Assembly (NCBI GenBank): GCA_016716965.1
Contig: JADJUP010000032.1
Span: 1 to 38,439, forward strand
DNA: 38,439 bases
From: Sulfuritalea sp.
GTDB taxonomy: Bacteria > Pseudomonadota > Gammaproteobacteria > Burkholderiales > Rhodocyclaceae
Reading direction: 5' to 3'
Below the pieces are notes generated by a model that was given only the letters and a program-made list of their open reading frames with translations, was not told the origin of the DNA and searched no databases. This document shows positions 1-10,514 of the stretch, in pieces. Numbering within the stretch: position 1 is the stretch's first letter; each line of letters begins with the position of its first letter. The translations under genes and the position numbers were made by a program.

Positions 1-539
1 GAAAACTTCGTCGCGCAACGCCCGACGGCCACTGTCTTTGTGACAATCGCTGCCGCCCAGCGTCGGCAGGCCCAGGTGACTGGCGGTACTGATCGCCAGG
101 TCGTTGTCGCTCTCGGCATTGACGCCGTTGTGCGACTCCACGGCGGCGATGTCCTTCAGTTCCAGCAAGCCTTCCATCAGGCTGGCCAACCCCACGTTGC
201 GGAAGGGATGGGCCGGGGCGCAAATGCCGCCGAGACCGTTGATGCGTTCGATGACCTCTTCCAGCGGCAGATAGCTGTCACGCCCCAGATGTTCCAGCCG
301 TCGTCTTCCACCCCGTAGGCCAGCAGGTGCCCCCTGTCGGTGGCGATCTCTGACCCGCGCAGGATCAGGAAGCCCTCGTCACGGCCAACCTGCTCCACCG
401 GCGCCGAAGCCTCGTAGGAGTAATGCTCGGTGATCACCGCCCCGTCGAGGCCCAGTGCCTTGGCGCGGCGTATCAGGTCCAGGGGTTCGAGCCAGTTGTC
501 GTACGAGTACTTCGTATGACAGTGGGTATCGATCCACAT
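1..539 (-). pseudogene. PHP-domain metal-dependent phosphoesterase, partial and frameshifted
   Basis: The start at 539 gives MWIDTHCHTKYSYD, the N-terminal HxH metal motif of the PHP (polymerase and histidinol phosphatase) family. Frame one runs to WNIWG near position 283. The family sequence then continues in another frame (RDSYLPLEEVIERI, then CAPAHPFR, AVESHNG and GGSDCHK) to the window edge. One missing base in a G/C run near 281-285 explains the switch, so a sequencing error is likely. It is the last visible gene of the bzd cluster, about 25 bases after the acetyltransferase stop. PHP proteins hydrolyse phosphoesters using two or three metal ions; the substrate is unknown and a role in benzoyl-CoA metabolism is only inferred from position. 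The C-terminus lies outside the window. Confidence 0.75.
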
Positions 540-563
540 GGGATGCCGCCGCGCCTTTGCCGC

Positions 564-1016
564 TCAGGGAAGCTCGTACTCGAGGTTGATGCGCTTGGAC
601 GGCACGAACTTGTTGCGCGAGAAGAACTTCTCCAGCGCGAAGTCGCTCCAGTTGACCAGCGTGTAGACCTTCTTCACGCCGGCCGCCTTCATGTTCATCA
701 TGAACTGGTCGAGCATCTCGGCGGCGACGCCGAAATTGCGGTAGTCGGGATGCACGCCCAGCGTGTCGATGGTCGCCGTGCTGTCGGCGATGCCGAACTC
801 GCCGAAGAACACGTAGCCCATGATGAAGCCAGCTACCTTGCCGTCGATTTCGCAGACGATCGAGGTGTTGATGTTCGCCGCGCGATTGAGAATCCCGGCG
901 ATCTTGCGCTCGTAGTACTCCTGGCGCGCCTCACCGGTGGCGAGGGCATCGATGGCGACGATGGCGTCCAGGTCGCCCTGGCGCAGCACGCGCATTACTC
1001 TTTTCTGATCAGGCAT
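564..1016 (-). CDS. GNAT-family N-acetyltransferase
   Basis: This 150-residue protein has the size and pattern of a single-domain GNAT (RimI-like) acyl-CoA-dependent N-acetyltransferase. Features include a central beta strand with VAGFIMGYVFFGE, then TLGVHPDYRNFGVAAEML, which corresponds to the V-x-P-x-x-R-x-x-G/A acetyl-CoA pyrophosphate loop, and a C-terminal NWSDFALEKFFSRNKF. A strong GGAGGAAAG ribosome site lies just upstream of the ATG at 1016. It sits in the bzd operon direction, about 40 bases after the small cysteine protein. The substrate cannot be read from sequence. An acyl-CoA-binding fold beside benzoyl-CoA reductase may be meaningful or coincidental. Confidence 0.8.
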   Translation of the reverse strand: MPDQKRVMRVLRQGDLDAIVAIDALATGEARQEYYERKIAGILNRAANINTSIVCEIDGKVAGFIMGYVFFGEFGIADSTATIDTLGVHPDYRNFGVAAEMLDQFMMNMKAAGVKKVYTLVNWSDFALEKFFSRNKFVPSKRINLEYELP

Positions 1017-1058
1017 TTCTTTCCTCCTTGATATGGTCGGCAGCGCCAGCGGGCGTGC

Positions 1059-1355
1059 CTAATCTGCAAACAGTTCGTCTTCGTTGGTCGCCGCGCCGCG
1101 CTTGCGCACATAGACGGTGCCGTAACTGAAACCCATTTCCTGACCCGCGTCGAAGCAGGTATTGCAGCCTTCCCCTTCGGCCTTGAACTCCTCGACATGG
1201 ACCTCGAAGCCCATCGCCTTGTAGTTCTGCACGATCTCCGACAGGCGCGGCTCGCCGATGGTGGTCTGCCGCACCCAGCCATCCTTGAGCAATGCGTCCT
1301 CGGGACTGATCGCCTTGGCCTGGGCGATCGGGATGACACGCCGTGTTTCCGCCAT
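1059..1355 (-). CDS. small conserved protein of the bzd operon with a CxxC pair
   Basis: A protein of 98 residues from the ATG at 1355; a GTG three codons upstream at 1364 is an alternative start, but AGGGTG suits the ATG better as a ribosome site. It contains GEGCNTCFDAGQEMGF with a CxxC pair around residues 62-65, and no membrane segment or signal peptide. It lies 16 bases downstream of the ferredoxin gene and looks co-transcribed. The Azoarcus bzd operon carries genes of unknown function (bzdS, bzdT, bzdU) after bzdM, and this may be one of them, but I cannot assign which. The CxxC pair could bind metal or act as a thiol-disulfide; no function is established. Confidence 0.7.
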   Translation of the reverse strand: MAETRRVIPIAQAKAISPEDALLKDGWVRQTTIGEPRLSEIVQNYKAMGFEVHVEEFKAEGEGCNTCFDAGQEMGFSYGTVYVRKRGAATNEDELFAD

Positions 1356-1371
1356 GGGTATCACCCTGCGC

Positions 1372-1656
1372 CTACCACGAATGCTTGATCGCGCCCGGCG
1401 TGCAGGCGGTCATGCAGGGCAGACTGGTATAGCCGCCCGACGGCTTGCAGTCGGCGCAGTCATAGGACAGGGTGCGGCAGTTGGGCTTCTTGATCCAGGC
1501 CACTTCGTCGTCGTAGTCATCGGTGATGATTTCGAACATCTGCTTCGGACAGGCCGTCAGGCAGGCGCGCTCTGCAGCGCAGCCGATGCACTTGTCGGTA
1601 TCGATGCTGATGTAGTACTCACCCGAACCGTCCTTGTAACCGTAATTGGCGATCAT
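1372..1656 (-). CDS. bzdM: two-cluster ferredoxin, electron donor to benzoyl-CoA reductase (BzdM-like)
   Basis: A protein of 94 residues with two cysteine groups. The first is CIGCAAERACLTACP (C-x2-C-x5-C-x3-CP). The second is spread over residues of the form C-x6-C-x2-C, then LPCMTACTPGA. This fits a 2[4Fe-4S] ferredoxin with enlarged spacing in both clusters, as in low-potential ferredoxins of the Chromatium/Thauera type. Its place directly after bzdQ matches bzdM in Azoarcus. It would carry electrons from a 2-oxoacid or NAD(P)H:ferredoxin oxidoreductase to the reductase; no such oxidoreductase (bzdV or korAB) lies in this window. The start ATG at 1656 is preceded by a GAAGGGAAGAAAC purine tract. 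Confidence 0.85.
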   Translation of the reverse strand: MIANYGYKDGSGEYYISIDTDKCIGCAAERACLTACPKQMFEIITDDYDDEVAWIKKPNCRTLSYDCADCKPSGGYTSLPCMTACTPGAIKHSW

Positions 1657-1719
1657 GTTTCTTCCCTTCTGGTCAGAGCCCGCGACGACCGGCGAAAAGC
1701 CGGTCAGCGCGACAGGCTA

Positions 1720-2625
1720 TCAGGCAGCGGCCTTCTTGGACATCAGCGTGTAGCCGAACAGCGCGGCACCGAGGGCGCCGGCGATCTGGCTATCCACCTT
1801 GGTATCGATGGCCTTGATGCCCAGCAGCTTCTCGATGCGCTTGACCACGCCGGGGTTCTTGGCGATGCCGCCGGTGATGAAGAAGCCCTCTTCCACGCCG
1901 ATGCGCTCCAGCAGGGATACAACGCGCTCCGCCATGGCCTGGCAGTAGGCGGCAATCACCTTGTTCTTGGTGTAGCCGGCCTTGAGCAGGCCCAGCGCCT
2001 CGGACTTGGCGAACACCACGCAAACGGACGAGACGGCATCGACGTCGGCATCGATGTCGAAGGAACGCGGGCCGAGTTCGGCGATCGGGATCTGCATCAG
2101 GTCGGAGATGACTTCCATGCCGCGGCCGGTGCCGGCGGCGCACTTGTCGTTCATCAGGAAGTTGGTGACCTTGCCTTTTTCATCGCAGTGGATGGCCTTG
2201 CAATCCTGGCCGCCCATGTCGAGGATGGTGCGCACGCCGTTGCCGCCCATGTAGTTGGCGCCGCGGGCATGGCAGGCGATTTCCGTGATCGCCTTGTGGG
2301 CGAAAGGCACGTTGACGCGACCGTAACCGGTGCCGACGACATAGTGGATGTCTTCCAGTTTCATGCCGCACTTGTCCATCACGCCCTGCAGCGCGTTGGT
2401 CGCGGAATCCGGCGAGTTGTTGCCGGTACGCATGCTGTTGAAGCCGTAGAGTTCGCCATCGACCACGAGCACGGCCTGCGACGACACGGAACCGACGTCG
2501 ATGCCGCAGGTGATGATCTTTGCGGTCTTCCAGTCCTTGGTCTCGTCGACCCAGGTGTTTTCCTGCCAGCGCCAGAATTCCTTCTTCTCGGGGGCGGTCG
2601 GGGCTGCTGTCACTTCTGCATTCAT
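1720..2625 (-). CDS. bzdQ: benzoyl-CoA reductase ATPase subunit, alpha-like (BzdQ)
   Basis: A protein of 301 residues from the ATG at 2625, with AAGGAG upstream; the longer reading from 2670 overlaps bzdP and lacks support. It belongs to the BadF/BadG/BcrA/BcrD ATPase family of the ASKHA fold: CGIDVGSVSSQAVL (phosphate 1), LDMGGQDCKAI (phosphate 2) and FITGGIAKNPG (adenosine motif). KCAAGTGRGME and SVCVVFAKSE hold the two cysteines that bind the [4Fe-4S] cluster bridging the ATPase dimer. Together with BzdP it couples ATP hydrolysis to low-potential electron transfer into BzdN/BzdO. The short alpha-like subunit, about 300 residues, is typical of the Azoarcus type rather than the longer Thauera BcrA. 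Confidence 0.92.
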   Translation of the reverse strand: MNAEVTAAPTAPEKKEFWRWQENTWVDETKDWKTAKIITCGIDVGSVSSQAVLVVDGELYGFNSMRTGNNSPDSATNALQGVMDKCGMKLEDIHYVVGTGYGRVNVPFAHKAITEIACHARGANYMGGNGVRTILDMGGQDCKAIHCDEKGKVTNFLMNDKCAAGTGRGMEVISDLMQIPIAELGPRSFDIDADVDAVSSVCVVFAKSEALGLLKAGYTKNKVIAAYCQAMAERVVSLLERIGVEEGFFITGGIAKNPGVVKRIEKLLGIKAIDTKVDSQIAGALGAALFGYTLMSKKAAA

Positions 2626-2647
2626 GTTTCGCTCCTTGTCCGTGGGT

Positions 2648-3457
2648 TCAGTGCTGACGCTCGGCGGCAATCATCGCGCATCCCAGCGCGCTGATGTACT
2701 CGGGCATGTCAGGCAGGGAAATCTGATCGACGCCCATCGCGGTCTTCAGCGACTGGACGAAACCGGCGTTGTGCACCATGCCGCCGATCAGCACCACTTC
2801 GCCTTCGATGCCGACACGGCGCACCATGGCGCAGACGCGGCTGGCGACGGCATCGAGCACCGCCTTGGCGATGTCGTTCTTGGGCGTCGCCGAATGGATC
2901 AGCGAAACCACTTCGGACTCGGCGAACACCGTGCATTGCGCGTTCATCGGGATGGTCTTGTCGGACTTCAGGCTGGCATCGCCGAACTCCTTGAGCGACA
3001 TCTGCAGGGCACGGCTCATCGCCTCGGCAAACGATCCGGCGCCGGCGGCGCACTTCTCGTTGCCGGCGAAGTCAACCGCACGGCCTTCGGCGTCGGTCTT
3101 CATGCCGCGACCTTCCTCGGCACCGACATCGACCACGGTACGGCCCTGCGGGTACATGAAATTCGCACCCTTGGCACCGGCCGTCATTTCAGTGATGCCT
3201 TCGGCGGCGAAGCTCACCTGCTTGCGGCCGGCGCCGGTGGCGAACACGGCCTTGACGTCCTCGCGCTTGAGGCCGGCGGAAGCCAGCGCCTCGTCGTAGG
3301 CCTTGTCGGCCGCGACGTCCTGGTCCAGGTCGCCCGGCATCATGATGTGAGCCTTTTTCACGCCATACTTCAACTGCGGCGCGCCATCAACCTTCAGTTC
3401 CTCGAGCAGTATCACTTTGATGCTGCGCGAGCCCATATCGATTCCAGCGGTAATCAT
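2648..3457 (-). CDS. bzdP: benzoyl-CoA reductase ATPase subunit, delta-like (BzdP)
   Basis: A protein of 269 residues from the ATG at 3457, chosen because AGGAGGAATCAACA immediately precedes it; the longer frame from 3532 would overlap bzdO. It is of the same ASKHA ATPase family as BzdQ: AGIDMGSRSIKVIL, then VDVGAEEGRGMK in place of the usual DxGGQD, a variation I associate with BcrD-type delta subunits. It keeps the cluster cysteines in KCAAGAGSFAEAM and AQCTVFAESEV, and LIGGMVHNAGF as the adenosine motif. It is 22 bases upstream of bzdQ. The two ATPase subunits form the electron activase of the class I benzoyl-CoA reductase. Confidence 0.9.
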   Translation of the reverse strand: MITAGIDMGSRSIKVILLEELKVDGAPQLKYGVKKAHIMMPGDLDQDVAADKAYDEALASAGLKREDVKAVFATGAGRKQVSFAAEGITEMTAGAKGANFMYPQGRTVVDVGAEEGRGMKTDAEGRAVDFAGNEKCAAGAGSFAEAMSRALQMSLKEFGDASLKSDKTIPMNAQCTVFAESEVVSLIHSATPKNDIAKAVLDAVASRVCAMVRRVGIEGEVVLIGGMVHNAGFVQSLKTAMGVDQISLPDMPEYISALGCAMIAAERQH

Positions 3458-3488
3458 TGTTGATTCCTCCTGTTGTGACTTGTATTGA

Positions 3489-4799
3489 TCAGGCGGCCTG
3501 GCGGCGCAGACCGAGCTGTTCCATGAAGGCATCGACCCGAGCCTGGGTGCGCACTTCGTCGAACTCGCGCTCGTCGCCCATGTTGCCTTCGAAGGTCATG
3601 ATCGGCACGCCGGCCTTGGCGATGCCGCCACGGTTTTCCATGATGCCGAGGCTGAGGCCTTCGCAGCCGCGGTTCAGGTGCAGCATGACGCCATCGACCT
3701 GCCATTCCTTGACGATGCGCAGCATCATCTCGGTCTTCAGGCGCGGATCGAAGAAGTGCTGCCACTGCGGCTTGGACAGGTTCCAGTCGGCGTAGAGGCG
3801 CAGGATCTGGTCGCGGGTATTCATCTCGATGCCCTTTTCCCAGGGCAGCGAACGACCGCCCCAGCTGCCGTCCGGCTTGTCTTCCCAGATGCCTTCGAGG
3901 GCGAAGGTGTAGAGCGAGCCGATCGACACCGCACCGTAGGTTTCGAGGTAGCGGAAGATCTTGAGGAAGGACCAGGGCGGCTGCGTGTCGGACATCATGC
4001 GGCACTTCTCGTTCGGCACGGCGGCGATGCCGCGCGCGACGCGATCCTTGACCTCGTCGTAGAGCTCGTCGTAGAAGTCGGCACACCATTGCGAGGACTT
4101 CGAGAGCGTGGCCAGCACATACAGCGAGTACATGGTCTTTTCGTCGAGCGGCGCCGGCTTGACCTTGTTCAGGGCGCAGATGTCGGCCCAGCGGCTGGTC
4201 GAGCGCATTTCGTTCTTGACGGCCTTGAGGAACTTCTCGTCGTCGAACTTGCGGCCGGTCGACTTCTCGAGGAACTCGATGCCATCGTGCAACTGGTTGG
4301 TGACGTAGTCGAGGCGCGCCGCGTTCATGTCCTTGTAGGGACCGACGCCGACGTCGACGTAGAACTGCGGCACCTTCTCTTCCTTGGCGACGTGCTGGTA
4401 CCACTTGGAGTGCGAGCAGCAGATCTGCGTCTGGAAAATGAAGTCGGGCTTGGGGAACTTGCCGCCGTAGAGATACTTGTCGAGGTGCATGCCACCCCAG
4501 TAGATGCGCATGTAGGAGCACAGGTCGCGGGCGAAGCCCACCGACTCGGCGGCGTCCATGCATTCCTTGGCGAACTTCTTGTCGTGCGCGACGGCAGCGG
4601 CGTAGGGCTCGCCGGTCAGCGAATAGACGTCGTCGCCGAGGCCGGCCGGCAGCGCATCCAGCGCCCAGGCGGAACCGGACCAGCGCAGGCCGCCGTTGTC
4701 CTTGGCCGTCGCGTAATTCCTGTAGTACTGCTCGCGCAGTTGCTTGGCCTTGCCCCACAGCTTGAGGGTCTCGGTCGGGTATTTGTTAGGTGCGTTCAT
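3489..4799 (-). CDS. bzdO: benzoyl-CoA reductase subunit, beta-like (BzdO)
   Basis: A protein of 436 residues, the length expected of the BcrB/BzdO subunit, in the 2-hydroxyglutaryl-CoA dehydratase D-component family. Cysteines that could hold the active-site cluster are seen in RDLCSYMRIYWGG and QTQICCSHSKWYQ in the first third; the C-terminal part holds HLNRGCEGLSLG and MTFEGNMGDEREF, typical of this fold. With BzdN it binds benzoyl-CoA and performs the two-electron dearomatization to cyclohexa-1,5-diene-1-carbonyl-CoA. The gene is 16 bases after bzdN and has GAGGGAGAG as ribosome site. Frame and motifs are intact. Confidence 0.93.
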   Translation of the reverse strand: MNAPNKYPTETLKLWGKAKQLREQYYRNYATAKDNGGLRWSGSAWALDALPAGLGDDVYSLTGEPYAAAVAHDKKFAKECMDAAESVGFARDLCSYMRIYWGGMHLDKYLYGGKFPKPDFIFQTQICCSHSKWYQHVAKEEKVPQFYVDVGVGPYKDMNAARLDYVTNQLHDGIEFLEKSTGRKFDDEKFLKAVKNEMRSTSRWADICALNKVKPAPLDEKTMYSLYVLATLSKSSQWCADFYDELYDEVKDRVARGIAAVPNEKCRMMSDTQPPWSFLKIFRYLETYGAVSIGSLYTFALEGIWEDKPDGSWGGRSLPWEKGIEMNTRDQILRLYADWNLSKPQWQHFFDPRLKTEMMLRIVKEWQVDGVMLHLNRGCEGLSLGIMENRGGIAKAGVPIMTFEGNMGDEREFDEVRTQARVDAFMEQLGLRRQAA

Positions 4800-4815
4800 C
4801 GCTCTCTCCCTCAGA

Positions 4816-5955
4816 TTAGAACAGCTCTTCGTCGCTCATCGTTTCGAGGAATGCCTCGATACGGATGCGGAAGGGGCCGATGGGGTTGGTAATGTCGAAT
4901 TCGAGGAACAGCGTCGGGATGCCGTTCTTCTCCAGGTGCTCCTTGAGGTCCGGGTAGTCGCCTTCGTGCGGATCGCAGAACTTCTGCTGCAGGAAGATCG
5001 CGGCGCGCGCGTTGAATTCCTTGGCCAGACCCAGCACGTGGTCGAAGCGGGTGTGGTTCGGGTAATCCTTGGTCGGGCAGGCCGGGCGGTCGCAATAGCG
5101 ATCGGCGATGGCCTTGATCACGTCGGTTTCCGGTTTGGACTGGTTCCAGAAGTAACGCGTGCCGGAACACTGGTCGTCGATGACGATCGTGGAACCGACC
5201 GACTCGACCATGGCCATGAAGGCGATGTCGTCGTTTTCGGAGCCGATGGTCATGAAACGAACGCCTTCCTTGCGCTCCATCTTGCGCGACGGCAGGGCGG
5301 CGAGAACCTTCTTCAGCATCTCGTTGTGTTCGCGCTTGTCGATGAACTGTGCGGTCAGCGAGGCGTAGAGCGCCTCGACGCCGGTGACGCGGGGATTCTC
5401 TTCCTTGCGGTACTCGAACAGCTCGCGCAGCAGGCGGCGGTTTTCGTCGACCACGGCCAGCGCTTCCTTGAGCATCGCGTCGGTCAGTTCCTTGCCGGTC
5501 AGTGCCGACAGGAAGGTACGGAAGGATTGGAGTTCCGCATGATGGGCCTTGCGTGCATGGGGCGACTGCACGTCGTTGGGCATCGGCACGTAGTAGTCCC
5601 ACTGCACGCTGGGAACGTTGCTGCGCCAGGAACTGAAGGTCTGGCGATACTGGATGCAGGATTGCGTCAGGGTCACGCCCTCGGCGTAATCGAAGCGGTT
5701 CAGCAGGCCCTGCGCCAGCGAATCGCGGCAGAAGGGGCAGAACATGCCGAAGATGTGCGGCTCGGTGACGTTCTGCGGCTCATGCGCACCCAGAACACGT
5801 ACCGGCAGCATGCCGGCGGCGATCAGCAGTTCTTCCGCCGTGTAGGTACACATCGTCGCCACCACCTGGCCACCCGTGCGCTTCTTCCAGTCTCGCGCAT
5901 AGTCGTGGCGCTTCTCATACCAGTTCTTGAACTGGTCGAACAAACCATCAGCCAT
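4816..5955 (-). CDS. bzdN: benzoyl-CoA reductase subunit, gamma-like (BzdN), first gene of the anaerobic operon
   Basis: A protein of 379 residues, close to the length of Thauera BcrC, in the 2-hydroxyglutaryl-CoA dehydratase D-component family. Segments include TMCTYTAEELLIAAG, FGMFCPFCRDSLAQG, TLTQSCIQYRQ, IVIDDQCSGTRYFWN and IFLQQKFCDPHEGDYPDLKEHLE, with cysteines placed as for cluster binding, and FLEFDITNPIGPFRIRIEAF near the end. A near-perfect AAGGAGG lies 5 bases before the ATG at 5955. It pairs with BzdO in the dearomatizing module. Order and spacing show an operon bzdNOPQM read away from the boxR gene. The downstream beta-oxidation genes bzdW, X and Y and the benzoate-CoA ligase are not in the window. 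Confidence 0.93.
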   Translation of the reverse strand: MADGLFDQFKNWYEKRHDYARDWKKRTGGQVVATMCTYTAEELLIAAGMLPVRVLGAHEPQNVTEPHIFGMFCPFCRDSLAQGLLNRFDYAEGVTLTQSCIQYRQTFSSWRSNVPSVQWDYYVPMPNDVQSPHARKAHHAELQSFRTFLSALTGKELTDAMLKEALAVVDENRRLLRELFEYRKEENPRVTGVEALYASLTAQFIDKREHNEMLKKVLAALPSRKMERKEGVRFMTIGSENDDIAFMAMVESVGSTIVIDDQCSGTRYFWNQSKPETDVIKAIADRYCDRPACPTKDYPNHTRFDHVLGLAKEFNARAAIFLQQKFCDPHEGDYPDLKEHLEKNGIPTLFLEFDITNPIGPFRIRIEAFLETMSDEELF

Positions 5956-6065
5956 TGCTGCCTCCTTTGTTGTCCATCCGCCGCGAGGGTCGCTGCGAAT
6001 CGGTACTTCCTGTTAAGAGCGGAACTATTGTTCCTTGTCTGAACCATACTGCACAACTGGAGCGA

Positions 6066-6094
6066 AGTATGGGGATCAGAAACCCCGCTGTCAA
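6066..6094 (-). promoter_or_regulatory. candidate sigma-70 promoter for bzdNOPQ
   Basis: On the minus strand a perfect -35 TTGACA (6094-6089) is followed after 17 bases by CATACT (6071-6066), 4 of 6 matches to the -10 consensus. It predicts a transcript start near 6059 and a leader of about 105 bases. A TGCA box at 6049-6052 would sit just downstream of the start, a position suited to repression. An alternative FNR-dependent start near 6170 with a weak -10 (TATTTA, 6180-6175) is also possible. Neither is proven. Confidence 0.45.
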
Positions 6095-6204
6095 TCCCGC
6101 AATGAAGTATTGTGCCGCAGCGCCGCAATAGCCCTATCTATCTGTTGCATAGCGTTTTTTGATGTTTTCACTGGTAAATAAGGATTTCCTAACGTGCGAA
6201 ACAG

Positions 6205-6218
6205 TTGACATTTATCAA
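6205..6218. promoter_or_regulatory. FNR/AcpR-like binding site overlapping the boxR -35
   Basis: The sequence TTGAC-ATTT-ATCAA matches the FNR consensus TTGAT-N4-ATCAA at 9 of 10 defined positions. It is centred at 6211.5. It overlaps the -35 hexamer of the plus-strand boxR promoter, where an activator-type protein would hinder RNA polymerase. For a minus-strand start near 6170 it would be at -41.5, the classic FNR class II activating position. In Azoarcus the FNR homologue AcpR activates the bzd promoter, as recalled from the literature. Binding here is inferred. Confidence 0.55.
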
Positions 6219-6234
6219 AAACATGCACTATAGT
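6205..6234 (+). promoter_or_regulatory. sigma-70 promoter of boxR (and probably boxCBA)
   Basis: TTGACA at 6205-6210 and TATAGT at 6229-6234 are separated by 18 bases, giving a start near 6241 and a leader of about 33 bases to the boxR ATG. TGCA tetranucleotides lie just before the -10 (6224-6227) and just downstream of the predicted start (6249-6252), consistent with autorepression by the BoxR product. The next gene boxC follows boxR after only 45 bases without a clear terminator, so the promoter may drive the whole box operon. Confidence 0.65.
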
Positions 6235-6273
6235 ACCTGTACCGTCCTTGCACGACCAGGGAAGGGAAACCAA

Positions 6274-7176
6274 ATGGATACCAAGACCAAAGACTCCAGC
6301 AATGCCGCCCAGGCCTTTCACGACGAGGCCGCCGACGCCGAATTCATCACGGCGCTGGGCAACCGCGTGCGCATGGCGCGAGCCCGGCGTGGCATGTCGC
6401 GCAAGGCGCTGGCGCTGAGTTCCGCCGTTTCCGAACGCTACCTGGCCCAGGTCGAGAGCGGCGAGACCAATCCCTCCATCATGGTGCTGCGCCATGTCGC
6501 CCATGCACTAGGCATCTCGCTGCTGGAACTGATCGAGCAGCAACAGGGTTCCAACGAATACCGCTTGATCGCGCACTTCCTCGAGCAGCTTTCGCCCAGC
6601 CGGCTGGAAGATGCCATGCTGCGCCTGATGCGCGACTTCGGCAGCGAAGATGCCGCGCGCCGCCGCCGCATCGCCCTGGTCGGCCTGCGCGGCGCAGGCA
6701 AGTCCACCCTGGGTCGCGCGCTGGCCGCCGACCTGGCGATTCCCTTCGTCGAACTCAACAGTGCGATCGAGGCCGAGGCCGGCGTCAGCCTCAACGAGAT
6801 CTTCATGCTTTACGGCCAGCCCGGCTTCCGCCGCCTCGAACGCCGCTGTCTGGAAAACATCGTGACCCAGCATGAGGCGGCGGTGATCACCGTCGGCGGC
6901 GGCATCGTATCCGAGGCCGAGACCTTCAACCTGCTGCTGATGAACTGCTACACGGTCTGGGTAAAGGCCAGCCCCGAGGAGCACATGTCGCGCGTCGTCG
7001 CCCAGGGCGACCTGCGCCCCATGGAAGGCAGCGCCGAGGCCATGGAGGACATGCGCCGCATCCTCGTCGCCCGCGAATCGCTTTACAGCAAGGCCGATTT
7101 CACACTGGACACCACCGGCCGCACGCCGGAGGAATGCCTCATGCAATTGCGTCAAACCGTGACACACGCCCCCTGA
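6274..7176 (+). CDS. boxR: BoxR/BzdR-type benzoyl-CoA-responsive transcriptional repressor
   Basis: A protein of 300 residues from the ATG at 6274 (GAAGGGA upstream); an in-frame upstream ATG at 6205 lies inside the promoter. Residues 23-90 form a Cro/C1-type HTH (RVRMARARRGMSRKALA, SERYLAQVESGETNPS). Residues 130-300 resemble shikimate kinase, with Walker A GLRGAGKST near residue 137 and GQPGFRRLERRCL. Length and architecture match BzdR (298 residues) and BoxR of Azoarcus, in which the kinase-like domain binds benzoyl-CoA and releases DNA. It lies between the two pathways and is read with box, so it could be the only repressor of both. BoxR and BzdR cannot be told apart by eye; the symbol follows operon context. 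Confidence 0.92.
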   Translation: MDTKTKDSSNAAQAFHDEAADAEFITALGNRVRMARARRGMSRKALALSSAVSERYLAQVESGETNPSIMVLRHVAHALGISLLELIEQQQGSNEYRLIAHFLEQLSPSRLEDAMLRLMRDFGSEDAARRRRIALVGLRGAGKSTLGRALAADLAIPFVELNSAIEAEAGVSLNEIFMLYGQPGFRRLERRCLENIVTQHEAAVITVGGGIVSEAETFNLLLMNCYTVWVKASPEEHMSRVVAQGDLRPMEGSAEAMEDMRRILVARESLYSKADFTLDTTGRTPEECLMQLRQTVTHAP

Positions 7177-7221
7177 TCCACCCCCGATCCCAACAGACAA
7201 AAACCCAAAACGGAGAACCCC

Positions 7222-8892
<1,671 letters not shown>

Positions 8893-8939
8893 CGTTTCCC
8901 GACAATAAAAGAACCCCCGACCCCAATCAGGAGAACACC

Positions 8940-10364
<1,425 letters not shown>

Positions 10365-10379
10365 AAAGGCGAACCGCCT

Positions 10380-10480
10380 TCAACAGGGACCACCGACACA
10401 GCACGGAGAACCAAAGCCGGAAGCTGCCTCTCTGTGTCCTCTGTGGCTCCGTGTCGAGACCGGTTTGCCAAACACCGGCG
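10380..10480. repeat. inverted CACGGAG / CTCTGTGTCCTCTGTGG element between boxB and boxA
   Basis: The boxB-boxA gap (150 bases) holds GACACAGCACGGAG near 10396 and a matching CTCTGTG, CCTCTGTGG and CTCCGTGTC run near 10431-10456, which can fold back on the first arm. Runs of the CTCTGTGTCCTCTGTGG type recur in intergenic DNA of many proteobacteria, as I remember them, and this looks like one such dispersed inverted repeat rather than coding sequence. It might separate boxB and boxA expression, or just be an inert insertion. No copy was noticed elsewhere in the window. Confidence 0.4.
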
Positions 10481-10514
10481 AAGGAGCAAACATGACTACT
10501 GCCAGACCGCGATC

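Larger units (their letters stand above)
5956..6273. promoter_or_regulatory. divergent control region between bzdN and boxR
   Basis: This 318-base gap separates the anaerobic and aerobic benzoyl-CoA operons. It is clearly richer in A+T than the flanking genes. Visible elements are a consensus promoter toward boxR, an FNR-like box over its -35, a candidate promoter toward bzdN at 6066-6094, four TGCA tetranucleotides (6049, 6146, 6224 and 6249), and a GAAGTAT direct repeat at 6064-6070 and 6104-6110, exactly 40 bases (about four helical turns) apart. TGCA palindromes are, from memory, the core of BzdR/BoxR operators in Azoarcus. No coding potential is seen. Confidence 0.75.

Noticed and set aside
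1258..2694. Long open frame on the strand opposite bzdQ and the ferredoxin
   Set aside because: It is a GC-skew shadow of the minus-strand genes, with low-complexity composition rich in His, Gly, Val and Asp and no family pattern; the minus-strand frames carry clear motifs.
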